Origin: Deinococcus psychrotolerans
GTDB taxonomy: Bacteria; Deinococcota; Deinococci; Deinococcales; Deinococcaceae
Length of the DNA stretch: 64,000 bases
Direction: 5' to 3'
NCBI RefSeq assembly: GCF_003860465.1
Contig: NZ_CP034183.1
Location: forward strand, 248,001 to 312,000
Shown: positions 48,392 to 58,546 of the stretch, piece by piece
Position numbering within the stretch: position 1 is the stretch's first letter
Layout of the letters: every line of letters starts with the position of its first letter
Notes under the pieces: model-generated
What the model saw: the letters and a program-made list of their open reading frames with translations, nothing else
Database searches by the model: none
Told to the model about the DNA's origin: nothing
Made by a program: the position numbers and the translations under genes

Positions 48392-50140
48392 TTAGCTCGG
48401 CCCCATTTCGTACACGGCTTGCCAGGGCTTGTAAAGGGTGTCCATACGGTCTGTCCGCACGCCCGAAGCGTCTTTGATGGTGCGGGTGATGTAGAGGTTG
48501 TAACCGTTGGCCGCCCAGTCGACTTGCTTGCTCGCGCCGCGCGGCAGACTCGAATTGACGATGTACTTGGGCGCGGGGTGCGGCGTGCTACTGAGAATGG
48601 TGGCTCCCGACACGCTGACGGTGCGGCTTTGCGGCACGCCCCAGACCTGTACTTCGAGGCGGCTGAGGGCATTGTTGTTGACGGTGCGGATCAGCATCAA
48701 GCCGCCGGTGTCGTTTTTCATCTTGAGGTCGACGCCGGGATCATAAACGGCGGCTTCAAAGCCCACACGCGGCTCGTAGTAGCCCACCCGGTAAGAGTGC
48801 TGGTTGCGCTCCACGATGGGCATTCCAGCTTGATACAGCGCCCTGAAGGTGGTGGTCGAGACTTGGCATACGCCGCCGCCGAGGCCGTCCACCGTGCGCC
48901 CGCCGCTGATGATCAGGCCGCCGACAAAGCCGTTGCCTTCGCTGATGCTGCCGAGCGTGTTGAGGAAGCTGAAGACGCCGCCCGCTTCCACCACCGCGCC
49001 GTCAATTTTGGCCGCTGCGTTGGCGACATTGGTGCGCCGCTCAGGGCTGGAATGGTAATAGGTGCTGACGCCGGTGGTGATCAGGGTCAGTTTGGTGGGG
49101 TCAGGCAGCGCCGCCACGGTGATGCTGGGCTGCTGGGTTTTGCTCGGCAAGCTGAGGGTCTTGACGCTGGGATCGAGCACCGCTTTGCTGAGGGCCGCGA
49201 GCGCCGCCGCTTGATCGGTCACGAAGCCCGCCTGCTCTTCGACCCGCACCAATTTGCCGCCCTGATTGGCGTAGCGGGCATTCTGAGCCGGTTCGTCGAG
49301 GTAGCTGCTGAGCGTCTTGAGGCTCTGCTTCATGGCGGCTTTGTCGAGTTCCAAGCCGCTGGGCCGCACCCAGAACAAATTGGCGACTTGCAGGGCGCTG
49401 AGAACGCCAGTGTGCTGGCTGTCTCCGAGCTGCACGGTCATGGGGCGCAGCAGGGCGTTGCCCTTGTCCACCAGCGCCTGCAATTTGGCGCTGCTGTCAG
49501 ACGAAATCCAGGGCACGGTACTGATGGTCAGTTCGCGCAAGCTGGGGTCACTGGCAAAAGCGGTGGCCGCCGTGTCCACTTCCATTTTCTGGCCGGGGGT
49601 ATCGGGCGTCATGGCGTAGCGGGTCTTGTCGAAGAAAATCTTGCCGCTTTTGGGCGCAGTGTTGAGAGGAGCCGTCAACTCCGCCAGGGTCTTTTTAGCC
49701 ACGCTGGCGTCCACGCTGATCTTGAGCGGGTAGTCCTGGGCGCTGCTCTGGCCCGCAATCTGTCCGGCGAGGTCTTGAACTTTCTGTACCAGGTTGCGGT
49801 TCTCGGCGTCCGAAAAGGCGGCGGCCACACTGCTGTTTGCGTCCACCTGATAGCCGAGCTTTTCGGCGCTCAGCGTCCAGCTTTGGGGAGCGCTTACCTG
49901 ACTGGCCGCGCTGCTACTGGCTGCACTGTTGCTGGGAGCCTTGACGCTGACCTGCGGCACCTTGATGGTCGCCTTGACTTTGGCCAGCGCCTCAGTTTGG
50001 TTCAGGCCGCTGACATCCACGCCGTTCACGCTGGTTCCTGTCGGCAAGCGGCCTTCGTTCACTGCCACGCCAAGCGCCAGTGCGCCGCCCAAAACGGCGA
50101 CGGCTGAACAACCGATGATCCATGCTTTTACGTTACTCAA
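48392..50140 (-). CDS. VanW-family exported protein with N-terminal YoaR/PG_binding_4-like part
   Basis: 582 residues. A signal anchor (about 6-26, AWIIGCSAVAVLGGALALGV) precedes one or two putative peptidoglycan-binding-4-type domains (GTSVNGVDVSGLNQTEALAKV, key part VNGVDVSGLNQ) and a VanW domain at the C-terminus: GGGVCQVSTTTFRAL and NQHSYRVGYYEPR. VanW is linked to glycopeptide-resistance clusters, but this layout is common on its own and suggests a wall-associated role. Start TTG at 50140 has GGAG six bases before it. Confidence 0.88.
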   Translation of the reverse strand: MSNVKAWIIGCSAVAVLGGALALGVAVNEGRLPTGTSVNGVDVSGLNQTEALAKVKATIKVPQVSVKAPSNSAASSSAASQVSAPQSWTLSAEKLGYQVDANSSVAAAFSDAENRNLVQKVQDLAGQIAGQSSAQDYPLKISVDASVAKKTLAELTAPLNTAPKSGKIFFDKTRYAMTPDTPGQKMEVDTAATAFASDPSLRELTISTVPWISSDSSAKLQALVDKGNALLRPMTVQLGDSQHTGVLSALQVANLFWVRPSGLELDKAAMKQSLKTLSSYLDEPAQNARYANQGGKLVRVEEQAGFVTDQAAALAALSKAVLDPSVKTLSLPSKTQQPSITVAALPDPTKLTLITTGVSTYYHSSPERRTNVANAAAKIDGAVVEAGGVFSFLNTLGSISEGNGFVGGLIISGGRTVDGLGGGVCQVSTTTFRALYQAGMPIVERNQHSYRVGYYEPRVGFEAAVYDPGVDLKMKNDTGGLMLIRTVNNNALSRLEVQVWGVPQSRTVSVSGATILSSTPHPAPKYIVNSSLPRGASKQVDWAANGYNLYITRTIKDASGVRTDRMDTLYKPWQAVYEMGPS

Positions 50141-50417
50141 CTTCTTCTCCAGTTCGGCGGGAAGGTGCGGCGTTTTTGGTGTACTGCGCCGCCGGACTTC
50201 AGAATCTAAGGTAAAGGGGTGAGCGAGTGTAAAAATTTCACGTTTGGAGGCGCGTCCGCTCGCTCAGTCCACTTATCATGACATATCACTGCCGACAACT
50301 GTCAACTTGTCAGCACGATGCCCGGTTTGGGAGGCCTGAAGTGAGCATCTTACACATGATACTCCAAAGCTGAAGCCTGCGCCTCCACAATCCCTACGCT
50401 CTGCTAAGCTGGGCGGC

Positions 50418-51116
50418 GTGACTCCCGCTCTCCACGCCGTCAAGATCAGCCAGCGATTTGGAGAAACCCAGGTGCTCCACGAAGTCAGTCTGGAGGTGGC
50501 ACGCGGCGAGGTGGTGGCGGTGATGGGGCCGTCGGGCAGCGGTAAAAGCACCTTGCTGCACCTTTTGGGCGGCCTCGGCCAACCGCAAAGCGGAGAGGTG
50601 TACTGGGAAGGTGTGCGGGTAGACAGCCTCAGCGTCGAGGCCAGAGCCAAGCGGCGGGTGCGGGCGCTGGGCCTGGTGTTTCAGCACCATTACCTGCTGC
50701 CGGATTTGAGCTTACTGGACAATCTGAGGGTGCCAGGCATGATTTTGGGCGAGGATTTGACCGGGCGGGCCGAAGAACTGCTGAGGCAAGTCGGCCTCGG
50801 CGGGCGTGGTCAGGTGTATCCAGAAGTGTTGAGCGGCGGCGAGCGGCAGCGCCTGGCGGTGGCCCGCGCCCTGATGGCCCGCCCTGCCGTGTTGCTGGCC
50901 GACGAACCCACCGGCAGCTTAGACCGCGCCAACGCGGCAAAGGTCGCCCAACTGATGATCGATCTGGCCCGCGAAAATGCTTCGGGCGTGCTGCTCGTCA
51001 CCCACGACGAACACCTGGCCGCGCTGGCCGACCGCCAAATCCATTTGCTGGACGGCAGAGTGGTGACGGGCGCTGAAGCAGCGGGGGCAGCGCTGCTGCT
51101 CGCGCCGTCCGCTTAA
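50418..51116 (+). CDS. ABC transporter ATPase, LolD/MacB-like
   Basis: 232 residues with Walker A GPSGSGKST, signature LSGGERQRLAVARAL, Walker B VLLADEPTGSLD and the H-loop VTHDEH, the pattern of lipoprotein-sorting or efflux ATPases of the LolD/MacB/FtsE group. No LolC/E-like permease lies nearby, so its partner is encoded elsewhere. GTG at 50418 is supported by a TAAGCT box (50405-50410) seven bases earlier. Confidence 0.9.
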   Translation: MTPALHAVKISQRFGETQVLHEVSLEVARGEVVAVMGPSGSGKSTLLHLLGGLGQPQSGEVYWEGVRVDSLSVEARAKRRVRALGLVFQHHYLLPDLSLLDNLRVPGMILGEDLTGRAEELLRQVGLGGRGQVYPEVLSGGERQRLAVARALMARPAVLLADEPTGSLDRANAAKVAQLMIDLARENASGVLLVTHDEHLAALADRQIHLLDGRVVTGAEAAGAALLLAPSA

Positions 51117-51220
51117 GGCTGACCCTGTCCGCAATCTGGGCGCTATTCTGGGGCCGGACTGCGGCGTCCAGTGCCCACCCAGCGGGTGCCTGCTAGAGAC
51201 GTTGTGACCGTTGGAGACGC

Positions 51221-51982
51221 TTGCCCCCCGATTCTGCTCCTCAATCCATAGAACGCTCAAGCCGCCGCCTTAGAGGCAAAAGGACTTTTGCTCCGCTGGG
51301 CTGGCTGCTGGCCGCCGTGCTGCTGGGCGGCCTGCTGCTGATTCCCGGGGTACGTCCTTGGCTGTGGCAAACCGCCAGCGCTCTCTTTGGCTCCGACGAC
51401 ACCCAGCGCCGCGCTTTGGTGGAGCGGTTGGGCATCTGGGGGCCGCTGGCGCTGCTGGCCGGCATGCTGCTGCAAGCGGTGGTGCCGCTGCTGCCCGCCG
51501 CCGCTGACGTGGTGCTGGCTTCGCTGCTCTACGGCTTTTGGTGGGGCTTTGCCATCGTCTACACCGGCACGCTGCTGGGCGCGGCGCTGGGCTACGCGGT
51601 GGGGCGGCGCTACGGCGGCTGGGCGGTGCGGCGGCTGGCGGGCGAAACCATGACCCGGCGCTTAGAGCAGTTTGCCGAGGAGCGCGGCGTGCAGGCGGTG
51701 CTGCTGGTGCGGCTGATGCCCGCCCTCAAAGCTGAGGTGATGAACTTGGTGGCGGGCGCAGTGGGGATGAGTTTTTGGCCGTTTATGGCAGCCTCGGCGC
51801 TGGGCGCTTTGCCGGCGACGGCGCTGGTGGTGTGGCTGGCGGCCAGTCCCCAGCGCTTGTTTTGGGGCGTGCTGGGCTTGTCGGTGGCGGTGGGTTTGGG
51901 CGCGGCAGGCCGCTGGTGGTGGCACAGAAAAGTGGTGGTACAGAAAAGGCGCACAAAAGCAGTGACCGGGCCGTCAGAATAA
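51221..51982 (+). CDS. VTT-domain (TVP38/DedA-like) membrane protein
   Basis: 253 residues, hydrophobic, with the VTT signature: PLLPAAADVVLASLLYGF, GTLLGAALGYAVGRRYGG (GYxxGR) and LVRLMPALKAEVMNLVAG. Members are thought to help move phospholipids or keep envelope homeostasis. The TTG start at 51221 has GGAG only four bases before it, so the exact start is uncertain. Confidence 0.85.
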   Translation: MPPDSAPQSIERSSRRLRGKRTFAPLGWLLAAVLLGGLLLIPGVRPWLWQTASALFGSDDTQRRALVERLGIWGPLALLAGMLLQAVVPLLPAAADVVLASLLYGFWWGFAIVYTGTLLGAALGYAVGRRYGGWAVRRLAGETMTRRLEQFAEERGVQAVLLVRLMPALKAEVMNLVAGAVGMSFWPFMAASALGALPATALVVWLAASPQRLFWGVLGLSVAVGLGAAGRWWWHRKVVVQKRRTKAVTGPSE

Positions 51983-52109
51983 CTTCAGGCGCTCAGTGGG
52001 TTTGAGCCGGGAGTTTGCGTCGGGTAGACTGCGGCCAGCACATTGAAGTGAGCTGGATTCGCAGCGCAGTGCCGCTGGAAGCTGGCCCGAACTAGAGGAG
52101 AGTTGATTG

Positions 52110-53210
52110 ATGTCCCAAAACCCCCCTGAGACTGAGTTGAACACCGAGGCGCAGCGCCGCTCGGCTTCCCAGCCTTCCGCTTATGCCCGCGCTGGCGTGG
52201 ACATCGACGCCGGTCAACGTGCCGTGGCCCTAATGAAGGGCGCGGTGGCCCGCACGCACGGCCCGCAGGTACTGGGCGGCATTGGCGGCTTCGGCGGGCT
52301 GTTTCGGGCCGGCTTTGAGCACCTGAGCGATCCGGTGCTGGTGGCCTCTACCGATGGCGTGGGCACCAAAACCAAAGTCGCCAGCCGCGCTGGACAGTTC
52401 GGCGGCCTCGGCGCAGACATCGTGAACCACTGCGTCAACGACATCTTGGTGCAGGGCGCTCGTCCGTTGTTTTTCCTCGATTACGTGGCGATGGGCAAAT
52501 TGATTCCCGAACGGGTGGCCGAGTTCGTGACCGGCGCGGCGGCGGCGTGTGAAGCGCTGGGTGTGGCGCTGCTCGGCGGCGAAACGGCGGAAATGCCCGG
52601 CGTCTACGTCGAGGGCGAACTGGACATCGTCGGCACCATCGTCGGCGTGGTCGACCGAGCCAACCTGATTACCGGCGAGCGCCTCAGAGCCGGTGACGTG
52701 GTGATTGCCCTGCCCAGTGCGGGCCTGCACACCAACGGCTTTAGCCTCGCCCGCGCCGCGCTGGACGGTCTCGATTGGGACAGTCCTGACGCCGAACTCG
52801 GGATGAGCTTGCAAGACGCCCTGCTGATTCCGCACCGCAGTTATCTGGCGGCTCACCGCGCCCTTGAGCAGGCCGGCCTAGACGTGAGGGCCATGAGCCA
52901 TATCACTGGCGGCGGCCTGATCGACAATCCGCCGCGTGTGTTGCCGACAGGGTTGGGCCTGCGCTTCGATCTCGGCAGCTACACTGTGCCGCCACTTTTT
53001 GCACGGATTGTCTCGCGCTCCCAGATGGATATCCGGGAAGCGTACAGGGCGCTGAATATGGGCGTGGGCTTTTTGTTCATGTTGCCGCCCGACCAAGCAG
53101 CGTCGGCACTGGAGGTGCTGCGGGCTGAGGGCGAAGCGCCGTGGGTCATCGGTGAAGTGGTGGTGGGGGAGGGCGTGGAGTTGAGCCGGCCTTCTGGAGC
53201 CGATTTGTGA
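52110..53210 (+). CDS. purM: Phosphoribosylformylglycinamidine cyclo-ligase
   Basis: Fifth enzyme of purine biosynthesis (AIR synthetase). 366 residues; VASTDGVGTKTKVA, NDILVQGARPLFFLDY and GGETAEMPGVY are typical of PurM. ATG at 52110 is chosen over TTG 52107; GAGGAG precedes it. It overlaps the next gene by GTGA. No other purine genes are in the window. Confidence 0.96.
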   Translation: MSQNPPETELNTEAQRRSASQPSAYARAGVDIDAGQRAVALMKGAVARTHGPQVLGGIGGFGGLFRAGFEHLSDPVLVASTDGVGTKTKVASRAGQFGGLGADIVNHCVNDILVQGARPLFFLDYVAMGKLIPERVAEFVTGAAAACEALGVALLGGETAEMPGVYVEGELDIVGTIVGVVDRANLITGERLRAGDVVIALPSAGLHTNGFSLARAALDGLDWDSPDAELGMSLQDALLIPHRSYLAAHRALEQAGLDVRAMSHITGGGLIDNPPRVLPTGLGLRFDLGSYTVPPLFARIVSRSQMDIREAYRALNMGVGFLFMLPPDQAASALEVLRAEGEAPWVIGEVVVGEGVELSRPSGADL

Positions 53211-53926
53211 AGACTTTTCCCAAGCCGCCCACCGGCCTGAGCTTACCGGAGCAGCACGTCTCGACGGAGCTGTGGGTGGTTCGGCATGGTGAGAGCACTT
53301 GGAACGCTGACGGGCGCTATCAAGGCCAAGCCGACGTGCCGCTGAGTCTGGAAGGCGTGTTGCAAGCTTCTAGCCTCGCTGAGCGGCTGACCGGTCAGGT
53401 TTTTGCCGCCGTGTATTCCAGTGACCTCTTGCGGGCGCGGCGCACCGCCGAAATCGTCACCGAGCGCCTCGCGGCGGATCCGCCAGTGCAGCTGGTACCG
53501 GGCCTGCGCGAAATTGACGTGGGCCAGCTCAGCGGCTTGACCTTACCGGAAATCCGCAGCCGCTACCCGGAGTATCTCAGCGCCCTGAGGGCCGATCCGT
53601 GGGCCAGCCGCAGGCCTGGCGGAGAGAGCATGGCCGATCTCTACGCCCGCGCTTCGGCAGCGCTGCTGAGCATCGCCGACCAGCATCAGGGCCAGCGGGT
53701 GATGGTGTTTACCCACGGCGGGGTGGTGCGGGTGGCGGTGGGGCTGGCGCTCGGCGGCGTGCCACAAAACGCCTGGGCCAGATTATCGGTGGCTAACACC
53801 AGCGTCACGCGGGTTCTGCTTTCGGATCAGGGCGGCACGCTGCTGGGCTTCAACGATTCTGCTCATTTAGAAGACTTGGCAGCGGCGGGCGAGGTTGACG
53901 ACCTGGGATTCGGCGCGACGCCGTAG
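53207..53926 (+). CDS. Histidine phosphatase / phosphoglycerate mutase-like protein
   Basis: 239 residues. VVRHGESTWN carries the phosphohistidine and RARRTAEIV the second arginine; the second catalytic His is in FTHGGVVR. Coupling to purM through a GTGA overlap suggests co-expression but no fixed role; such proteins act on various phosphate esters. Compare the family member at 4926-5537. Confidence 0.88.
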   Translation: MKTFPKPPTGLSLPEQHVSTELWVVRHGESTWNADGRYQGQADVPLSLEGVLQASSLAERLTGQVFAAVYSSDLLRARRTAEIVTERLAADPPVQLVPGLREIDVGQLSGLTLPEIRSRYPEYLSALRADPWASRRPGGESMADLYARASAALLSIADQHQGQRVMVFTHGGVVRVAVGLALGGVPQNAWARLSVANTSVTRVLLSDQGGTLLGFNDSAHLEDLAAAGEVDDLGFGATP

Positions 53927-53948
53927 AGCCGTCTTGAACACCAAACAC

Positions 53949-53987
53949 GAACAAGGCGTCCGGATTTTTCTACCGGACGCCTTGTTC
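53949..53987. terminator. Hairpin between convergent genes
   Basis: A perfect 15-base inverted repeat (GAACAAGGCGTCCGG) around a 9-base loop. The T tail is weak, so termination is less certain than the stem. Confidence 0.6.
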
Positions 53988-54090
53988 AACCAAACGCGAT
54001 TGTTTATTTTTGTTGAAACGGATTCAGCTTGTTGGCTTTGTCCTCCTGACCTGACGGCGAGTGGACAAACTCAACTTGCTTGGCCCGCGT

Positions 54091-54963
54091 TTACTTGATC
54101 GCGCCGTTGAGGCCCTGCGGGAAGAAGCCGCCTTTGTTGGCGTTGGGCGCAAGGTAAACGATATTGAGGACTTCGCGGGTGGTGCGGGCAAACGCTCCAC
54201 CGTTGGCGTCGTCGGGCATCAAGACGGGCTTGCCGTTCTCGGTCAGGCCCTTGTCTTTGCCGCCGCCGACTTTGGCCCGCAGAGCGCTGATGGCGTTGAC
54301 GATCTGCTCGACGGTCAGTCCAGCTGCTGCCACCACGTCTTTTTTCTGAAGGAGGAAGGTGCGGATGCTGCCGGCGTGGTAAGCCTCGGCGGCCAAAATA
54401 CCGGCGGCGGCTTGCAGGTAAGCGGGGTTGGTCAGCAAAGTGGCCGCGCCGTTGTAAGCGGTGACGCCCACATCTTCAAAAATAAACGCGCCGTGCAGGA
54501 AGAACAGCTCGTTGGCGTAGGGGTTAAAGCCCTTGATGGCTCCGCCCGAAGCGGCCTGACCGGCGGCGTCGAAGGCCGAGGAGAGGTCGAGCAGCGGACG
54601 GGCCACTGCGCCTTTACCCAAAGCGCCGTACAAGAACTTGACGTGGGCGATTTCGTCGTCGGCAATCGAGTTGACGTAAGCCTGAATGTTGCTGTCTTTG
54701 AACTGCATGCCGCTCGCGGGCAAGTTGGCCGGCAGGGCAATCGGAGCCGAGCCGCCGATGGCGCGGACTTCAGCGAGGCGGCCTACGGCGGCGGCGTAAA
54801 AGGCCGCTTCCAGGTACTCGAGGTTGAGGGCGAAATTCAGCACGTCGCCGTCGATGTTCTTGGCGGGCACGGCCAGAGCGCTGCCGCCGAGGCCCAGCGC
54901 CGCCGCGCCCAAGCCGAGTTTGCCTAAAGTGCCGAGTGCTTCCCTACGGTTGATATCGCTCAT
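54091..54963 (-). CDS. Ferritin-like protein with Tat-type signal (desiccation-related family)
   Basis: 290 residues. [20 protein letters not shown] is a twin-arginine-like signal; the mature part is helical with repeated E and H ([42 protein letters not shown]) typical of the ferritin-like fold of desiccation-associated proteins. A diiron site is plausible but not proven. Start ATG 54963 has GGAGG close upstream. Such exported proteins fit the stress biology of Deinococcus. Confidence 0.85.
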   Translation of the reverse strand: MSDINRREALGTLGKLGLGAAALGLGGSALAVPAKNIDGDVLNFALNLEYLEAAFYAAAVGRLAEVRAIGGSAPIALPANLPASGMQFKDSNIQAYVNSIADDEIAHVKFLYGALGKGAVARPLLDLSSAFDAAGQAASGGAIKGFNPYANELFFLHGAFIFEDVGVTAYNGAATLLTNPAYLQAAAGILAAEAYHAGSIRTFLLQKKDVVAAAGLTVEQIVNAISALRAKVGGGKDKGLTENGKPVLMPDDANGGAFARTTREVLNIVYLAPNANKGGFFPQGLNGAIK

Positions 54964-55097
54964 GATTCCTCCACTGAACTCGCTCCGTTGGTCGGGGCGA
55001 GGTTCTTAAAGGGTTGTAAGCGGAAACGCAGCGCCTTAGATGTTTATGAGACGTTCACAGTTTAGGCCTGGCTAAATTCCTCTCCGAAAAGCTCAGG

Positions 55098-56141
55098 CTA
55101 GTGCAAGGGTACGTGGCCCGGAAAGCCCAGCACACAGTCCATGATGTCGCCCACGACAGCGCTGGCCGTGACCATGCCGCCTGCGCCGCCGCCCGCGAAA
55201 ACCAGCGGGCCACATTCCTCCCCTTCGTAGACCATCGCATTGCGCCCCGCGCCCGACGTGCAAATCGGGTGGTCATTGCTGAGGCGGGTCGGCGCGACTT
55301 CGGCTTTCCAGCCGCTGCCATCCCGCTCCAACGTCGCCACCAATTTGATCTTCTCGCCCGATGCTCTGGCCGCCTCAATGTCGTCCAGCGTCACGTCCTC
55401 AATGCCCCTGACCTTGACATCGGCAAATTTGAAATCGCCATCGGCGCAGAAGCGGGCCAGCACTGCCAACTTGTGCGCGGTGTCGAAGCCGCCGACATCC
55501 AAAGTGGGCGGGTCTTCGGCATACCCGAGGGCCTGTGCCTCGCTGAGGGCCTGCTGATACGGCTTGCCTTCTTCCATCTGGCTCAGGATGTAAGCGCAGG
55601 TGCCGTTGAGCACCGCTTGAAGCCGAATAAAGCGGCTGGCCCGCAGCACTGTGCTCATCGGCCCGATAATCGGCGTTCCGGCCATCACGGCGGATTCGTA
55701 GTACAGCCGCCCGCCCAAGGCGTGTTCGCGCAGCACGTCCCAGCGCTCGGCCAGCAGCGCTTTATTGGCTGTAATCACGGGCCGGTCTGAGCGCAAAATC
55801 GGGGAGAGCAGCGAGAGCGGTTTGTCGATGCCGCCCATGACCTCTACGACCATGCCGCACTCGTTGAGGAAGCTGGGATCGGTGGTCAGCGGTGTTCCGG
55901 CGGGCACGTCGCGCTGAGCACCGATGTCGCGCACCAACACGCCGCAGACGACAAGTTGCACGCCCAAGTCCGCGAAGATGGCCCTGCGCCGCTCCAGCAA
56001 GTTCAGCACGTTTTGACCCACCGAGCCGCAGCCGAGCAGCCCGACCGTGACGGTTCGCAGACTGGCAGCGGGGCGGGGCGGGGAAGACGGAGCGGGGAAA
56101 TAAACGGCGGATACGGGCGTAAGAGCGTTCGGCGCGGTCAT
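55098..56141 (-). CDS. hom: Homoserine dehydrogenase
   Basis: NAD(P)H-dependent step from aspartate semialdehyde to homoserine (threonine and methionine pathway). 347 residues, shorter than the usual 430 because the C-terminal ACT domain is absent. The Rossmann motif [21 protein letters not shown] and [12 protein letters not shown] are present. ATG 56141 lies seven bases after TATACT (56154-56149), predicted leaderless. Confidence 0.93.
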   Translation of the reverse strand: MTAPNALTPVSAVYFPAPSSPPRPAASLRTVTVGLLGCGSVGQNVLNLLERRRAIFADLGVQLVVCGVLVRDIGAQRDVPAGTPLTTDPSFLNECGMVVEVMGGIDKPLSLLSPILRSDRPVITANKALLAERWDVLREHALGGRLYYESAVMAGTPIIGPMSTVLRASRFIRLQAVLNGTCAYILSQMEEGKPYQQALSEAQALGYAEDPPTLDVGGFDTAHKLAVLARFCADGDFKFADVKVRGIEDVTLDDIEAARASGEKIKLVATLERDGSGWKAEVAPTRLSNDHPICTSGAGRNAMVYEGEECGPLVFAGGGAGGMVTASAVVGDIMDCVLGFPGHVPLH

Positions 56142-56199
56142 AAAGGCGAGTATACGGAAAGAGGGATTTGCGAAAGACGCGCCGCGCTAGACTGAGTGC

Positions 56200-56265
56200 A
56201 TGAATCTTGTGTTCACCTTAAGCCGCTCTTTTCTCTGTGGCCCACCGGCAGGCCCGCCGTGCTGA
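56200..56265 (+). CDS. Leaderless 21-codon upstream frame overlapping prfA start
   Basis: ATG at 56200 lies six bases after TAGACT (56188-56193), the leaderless pattern seen throughout the window. It encodes [21 protein letters not shown] and stops at 56263-56265, seven bases into prfA, whose GTG (56259) is embedded in GTGCTGA. It may couple translation into prfA. Whether the peptide is made is inference. Confidence 0.4.
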   Translation: MNLVFTLSRSFLCGPPAGPPC

Positions 56266-57359
56266 CGCCCAGCCTCAGCGCCCGTTTGTCGGAGCTTTCG
56301 CACGAATACGCCCTGACGCTGCGCCAACTCGCCGACCCCGAGGTGCTGGCCGACAGCTCGCACCTTGTCAAGCTGACCCGCCGCCAGCGCGAACTCGAGC
56401 CGATCACCTCGCTGTATCAAGAAGACCAGCGCTTGGCCCAGACCGAAGTGCAGGCCAAAGAGCTGCTGGCCGATCCTGAAATGCGTGAGCTGGCCGAAGC
56501 CGAGCTGGAAGGCAGCCGGACACGGAGAAACGAGATTGCCGCCGAACTCGAAGTGTTGCTGCTGCCGACTGACCCTGACGACGCCAAAGACGTAATCTTA
56601 GAAATTCGAGCTGGAGCGGGCGGCGACGAGGCGGGCTTGTTTGCTGCCGACTTGCTGCGCCTCTACGAGCGCTACCTCGGCGAGCGCGGTTACAAAATCA
56701 GCATTTTGGACGAAAGCAGCAGCAGCCTCGGCGGATTTTCTAAAGTGATGGCCGAGGTGCGCGGTACTTACGCTTACCGCACCCTCAAATTCGAGCGCGG
56801 TGTTCACCGGGTGCAGCGGGTTCCGGCCACGGAAACACAGGGCCGCATCCATACCAGCACCGTGACGGTGGCGGTGCTGCCGGTGGCCGAGCCGAGCGAC
56901 GTTCACCTCGATCTGGCCGATGTGCGGATTGACGTGTACCGTTCGCAGGGCGCGGGCGGGCAGAGCGTCAACACCACCGACTCGGCGGTGCGGGCCGTTT
57001 ATAAAGGCGGCACCCCCGAAGAGATCATGGTGGTCTGCCAGGAAACCCGTTCGCAGATCAAGAACCGCGAGAAAGCGCTGGAAGTGCTGCGCACCCGCCT
57101 CGCCGAGCGGGAGCGCGAGGCCTTTGAAGCGGGCCAGAGCGCCAACCGCGCCGCGCAGGTCGGCAGCGGCGACCGCAGCGAGAAGGTTCGCACCTACAAC
57201 TACCCGCAAAACCGAGTGACCGACCACCGCCTCAGCGGCGACGACAAGAACTTTGCCCTCGACACGGTGATGGGCGGCTCGCTCGGCGGAGTGGTGGACG
57301 CCCTGACAAGGCTTGAACGCGAGGCGCTGCTGGCCAGCATGACCGATGGCGCGGCTTAA
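56259..57359 (+). CDS. prfA: Peptide chain release factor 1
   Basis: Reads UAA and UAG at termination. 366 residues; the anticodon-like tripeptide PAT lies in VPATETQGR and the catalytic GGQ in [17 protein letters not shown] at 56259 gives the expected N-terminus ([16 protein letters not shown]); an upstream GTG at 56196 would add residues unlike RF1. Only a weak AGG lies before the GTG, in keeping with coupling to the small upstream frame. Confidence 0.95.
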   Translation: MLTPSLSARLSELSHEYALTLRQLADPEVLADSSHLVKLTRRQRELEPITSLYQEDQRLAQTEVQAKELLADPEMRELAEAELEGSRTRRNEIAAELEVLLLPTDPDDAKDVILEIRAGAGGDEAGLFAADLLRLYERYLGERGYKISILDESSSSLGGFSKVMAEVRGTYAYRTLKFERGVHRVQRVPATETQGRIHTSTVTVAVLPVAEPSDVHLDLADVRIDVYRSQGAGGQSVNTTDSAVRAVYKGGTPEEIMVVCQETRSQIKNREKALEVLRTRLAEREREAFEAGQSANRAAQVGSGDRSEKVRTYNYPQNRVTDHRLSGDDKNFALDTVMGGSLGGVVDALTRLEREALLASMTDGAA

Positions 57360-57427
57360 GCAGCCAGTGTTGAAGAAGTGCCCAGCCGCCGGTTGCCTTC
57401 TTTCACCACTCCAGCCGCAGGTGAACC

Positions 57428-57913
57428 ATGCCCCGGCGTGATCTGTTGGTGACGGCGGCCATCTTGCGCGACGCCCACGGGCGGGTGCTGCTGGTGGGCA
57501 ACGACTGGCAGGGCCAGGGGCGGGTGCGCTACACCTTGCCCGGCGGGATGGTGGAACCCGGCGAAACCGCCCCCGAAGCGGTCTACCGCGAGATCTACGA
57601 GGAAACCGGCCTCAAGCTGACCAGCATCCGGCACATGGCCTACACGGTGCATATCGAGGACGCGCGGCGCAGTGAGCGGGCGATTGCCATCGTCTTTGAC
57701 GCCACCTGGGAGGGTCTGCTCAATCCCGACGACCCCGACGGCCTGATCGTGGAAGCCCGCTTCTACGCGCCCGAGGAAGCGCTGGCCAAGCTCGACAGCC
57801 CTCCCATGCGTGAGCCGCTGACCGATTACCTCAACACCGCTCAGCCGGGGCGCTTCTACGCTTTTCAGGGCTGGGACGGGCGCGGTGGGCTGAGGATTCC
57901 CGCATTGAAGTAA
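57428..57913 (+). CDS. Nudix hydrolase
   Basis: 161 residues. The Nudix box PGGMVEPGETAPEAVYREIYEETG has all acidic residues (read as PGGMVEPGE and REIYEETG). Substrate unknown. AGGTG lies before ATG at 57428. It is not closely similar to the Nudix protein of the valS operon. Confidence 0.88.
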   Translation: MPRRDLLVTAAILRDAHGRVLLVGNDWQGQGRVRYTLPGGMVEPGETAPEAVYREIYEETGLKLTSIRHMAYTVHIEDARRSERAIAIVFDATWEGLLNPDDPDGLIVEARFYAPEEALAKLDSPPMREPLTDYLNTAQPGRFYAFQGWDGRGGLRIPALK

Positions 57914-57982
57914 GCCAAATCTGATCTTCACATGGCGGGATTTCACCCGACTTGGGCGCTCATGCTCTGACAGGCTTGGCCG

Positions 57983-58519
57983 ATGAATCCTCCTCATTTG
58001 CTGCGGGCCAGTCCACTATTTACTGATTCCCGTACGGCGGCGCTGTGGCTGCTGCTGCGCCTCTGGCTCGGCTACAACTGGCTGACTTCCGGCATTGAAA
58101 AGTTTGGCGACCCGACTTGGGTGGGTGCGGAATCGGGCAAAGCCATCCGCACCTTTTTTGCCAAGGCGATTGCCAGTTCGCAGGGGCCGGACGCCACCGT
58201 CACCGGCTGGTACGCCGCCGTACTCAAAGCGGTGGCCCAGCCCAGCGCGGGCGTGCTGACCTACCTGATTCCGGTTGCCGAGGTGACGATTGGAGCGCTG
58301 CTGCTGCTCGGCCTCTTGACCGGCCTAGCCGCTCTGATCGGAGCACTGCTCAATCTCAACTTTTTGCTGTCGGGGTCGCTGGGTCTCAACCCGCTGATGT
58401 TGACGGTTAGCCTCCTAATCGTTGCGGCGGCTGCGGTGGCCGGTTGGTGGGGCGTGGACGGTTGGTTACAGCGCCGCAGGCTGGCCGGTGCGCCGCAACC
58501 TTCCATCAGAACACACTGA
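57983..58519 (+). CDS. DoxX-family membrane protein
   Basis: 178 residues with four predicted helices and the family pattern WLGYNWLTSGIEKFGDPTW near the start, then LIPVAEVTIGALLLLGL and LNLNFLLSGS. DoxX-like proteins take part in quinone or sulfur-linked redox chemistry, but the role here is not clear. No obvious ribosome binding site. Confidence 0.85.
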   Translation: MNPPHLLRASPLFTDSRTAALWLLLRLWLGYNWLTSGIEKFGDPTWVGAESGKAIRTFFAKAIASSQGPDATVTGWYAAVLKAVAQPSAGVLTYLIPVAEVTIGALLLLGLLTGLAALIGALLNLNFLLSGSLGLNPLMLTVSLLIVAAAAVAGWWGVDGWLQRRRLAGAPQPSIRTH

Positions 58520-58546
58520 CCTCACCGCCGCGTTACCCTGAAGTCC

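Noticed and set aside
50272..50290. Radiation/desiccation response motif-like TTATCATGACATATC upstream of the VanW gene
   Set aside because: Only the right half (TGACATA) fits the known 17-base palindrome; the left half is short by two bases and differs.
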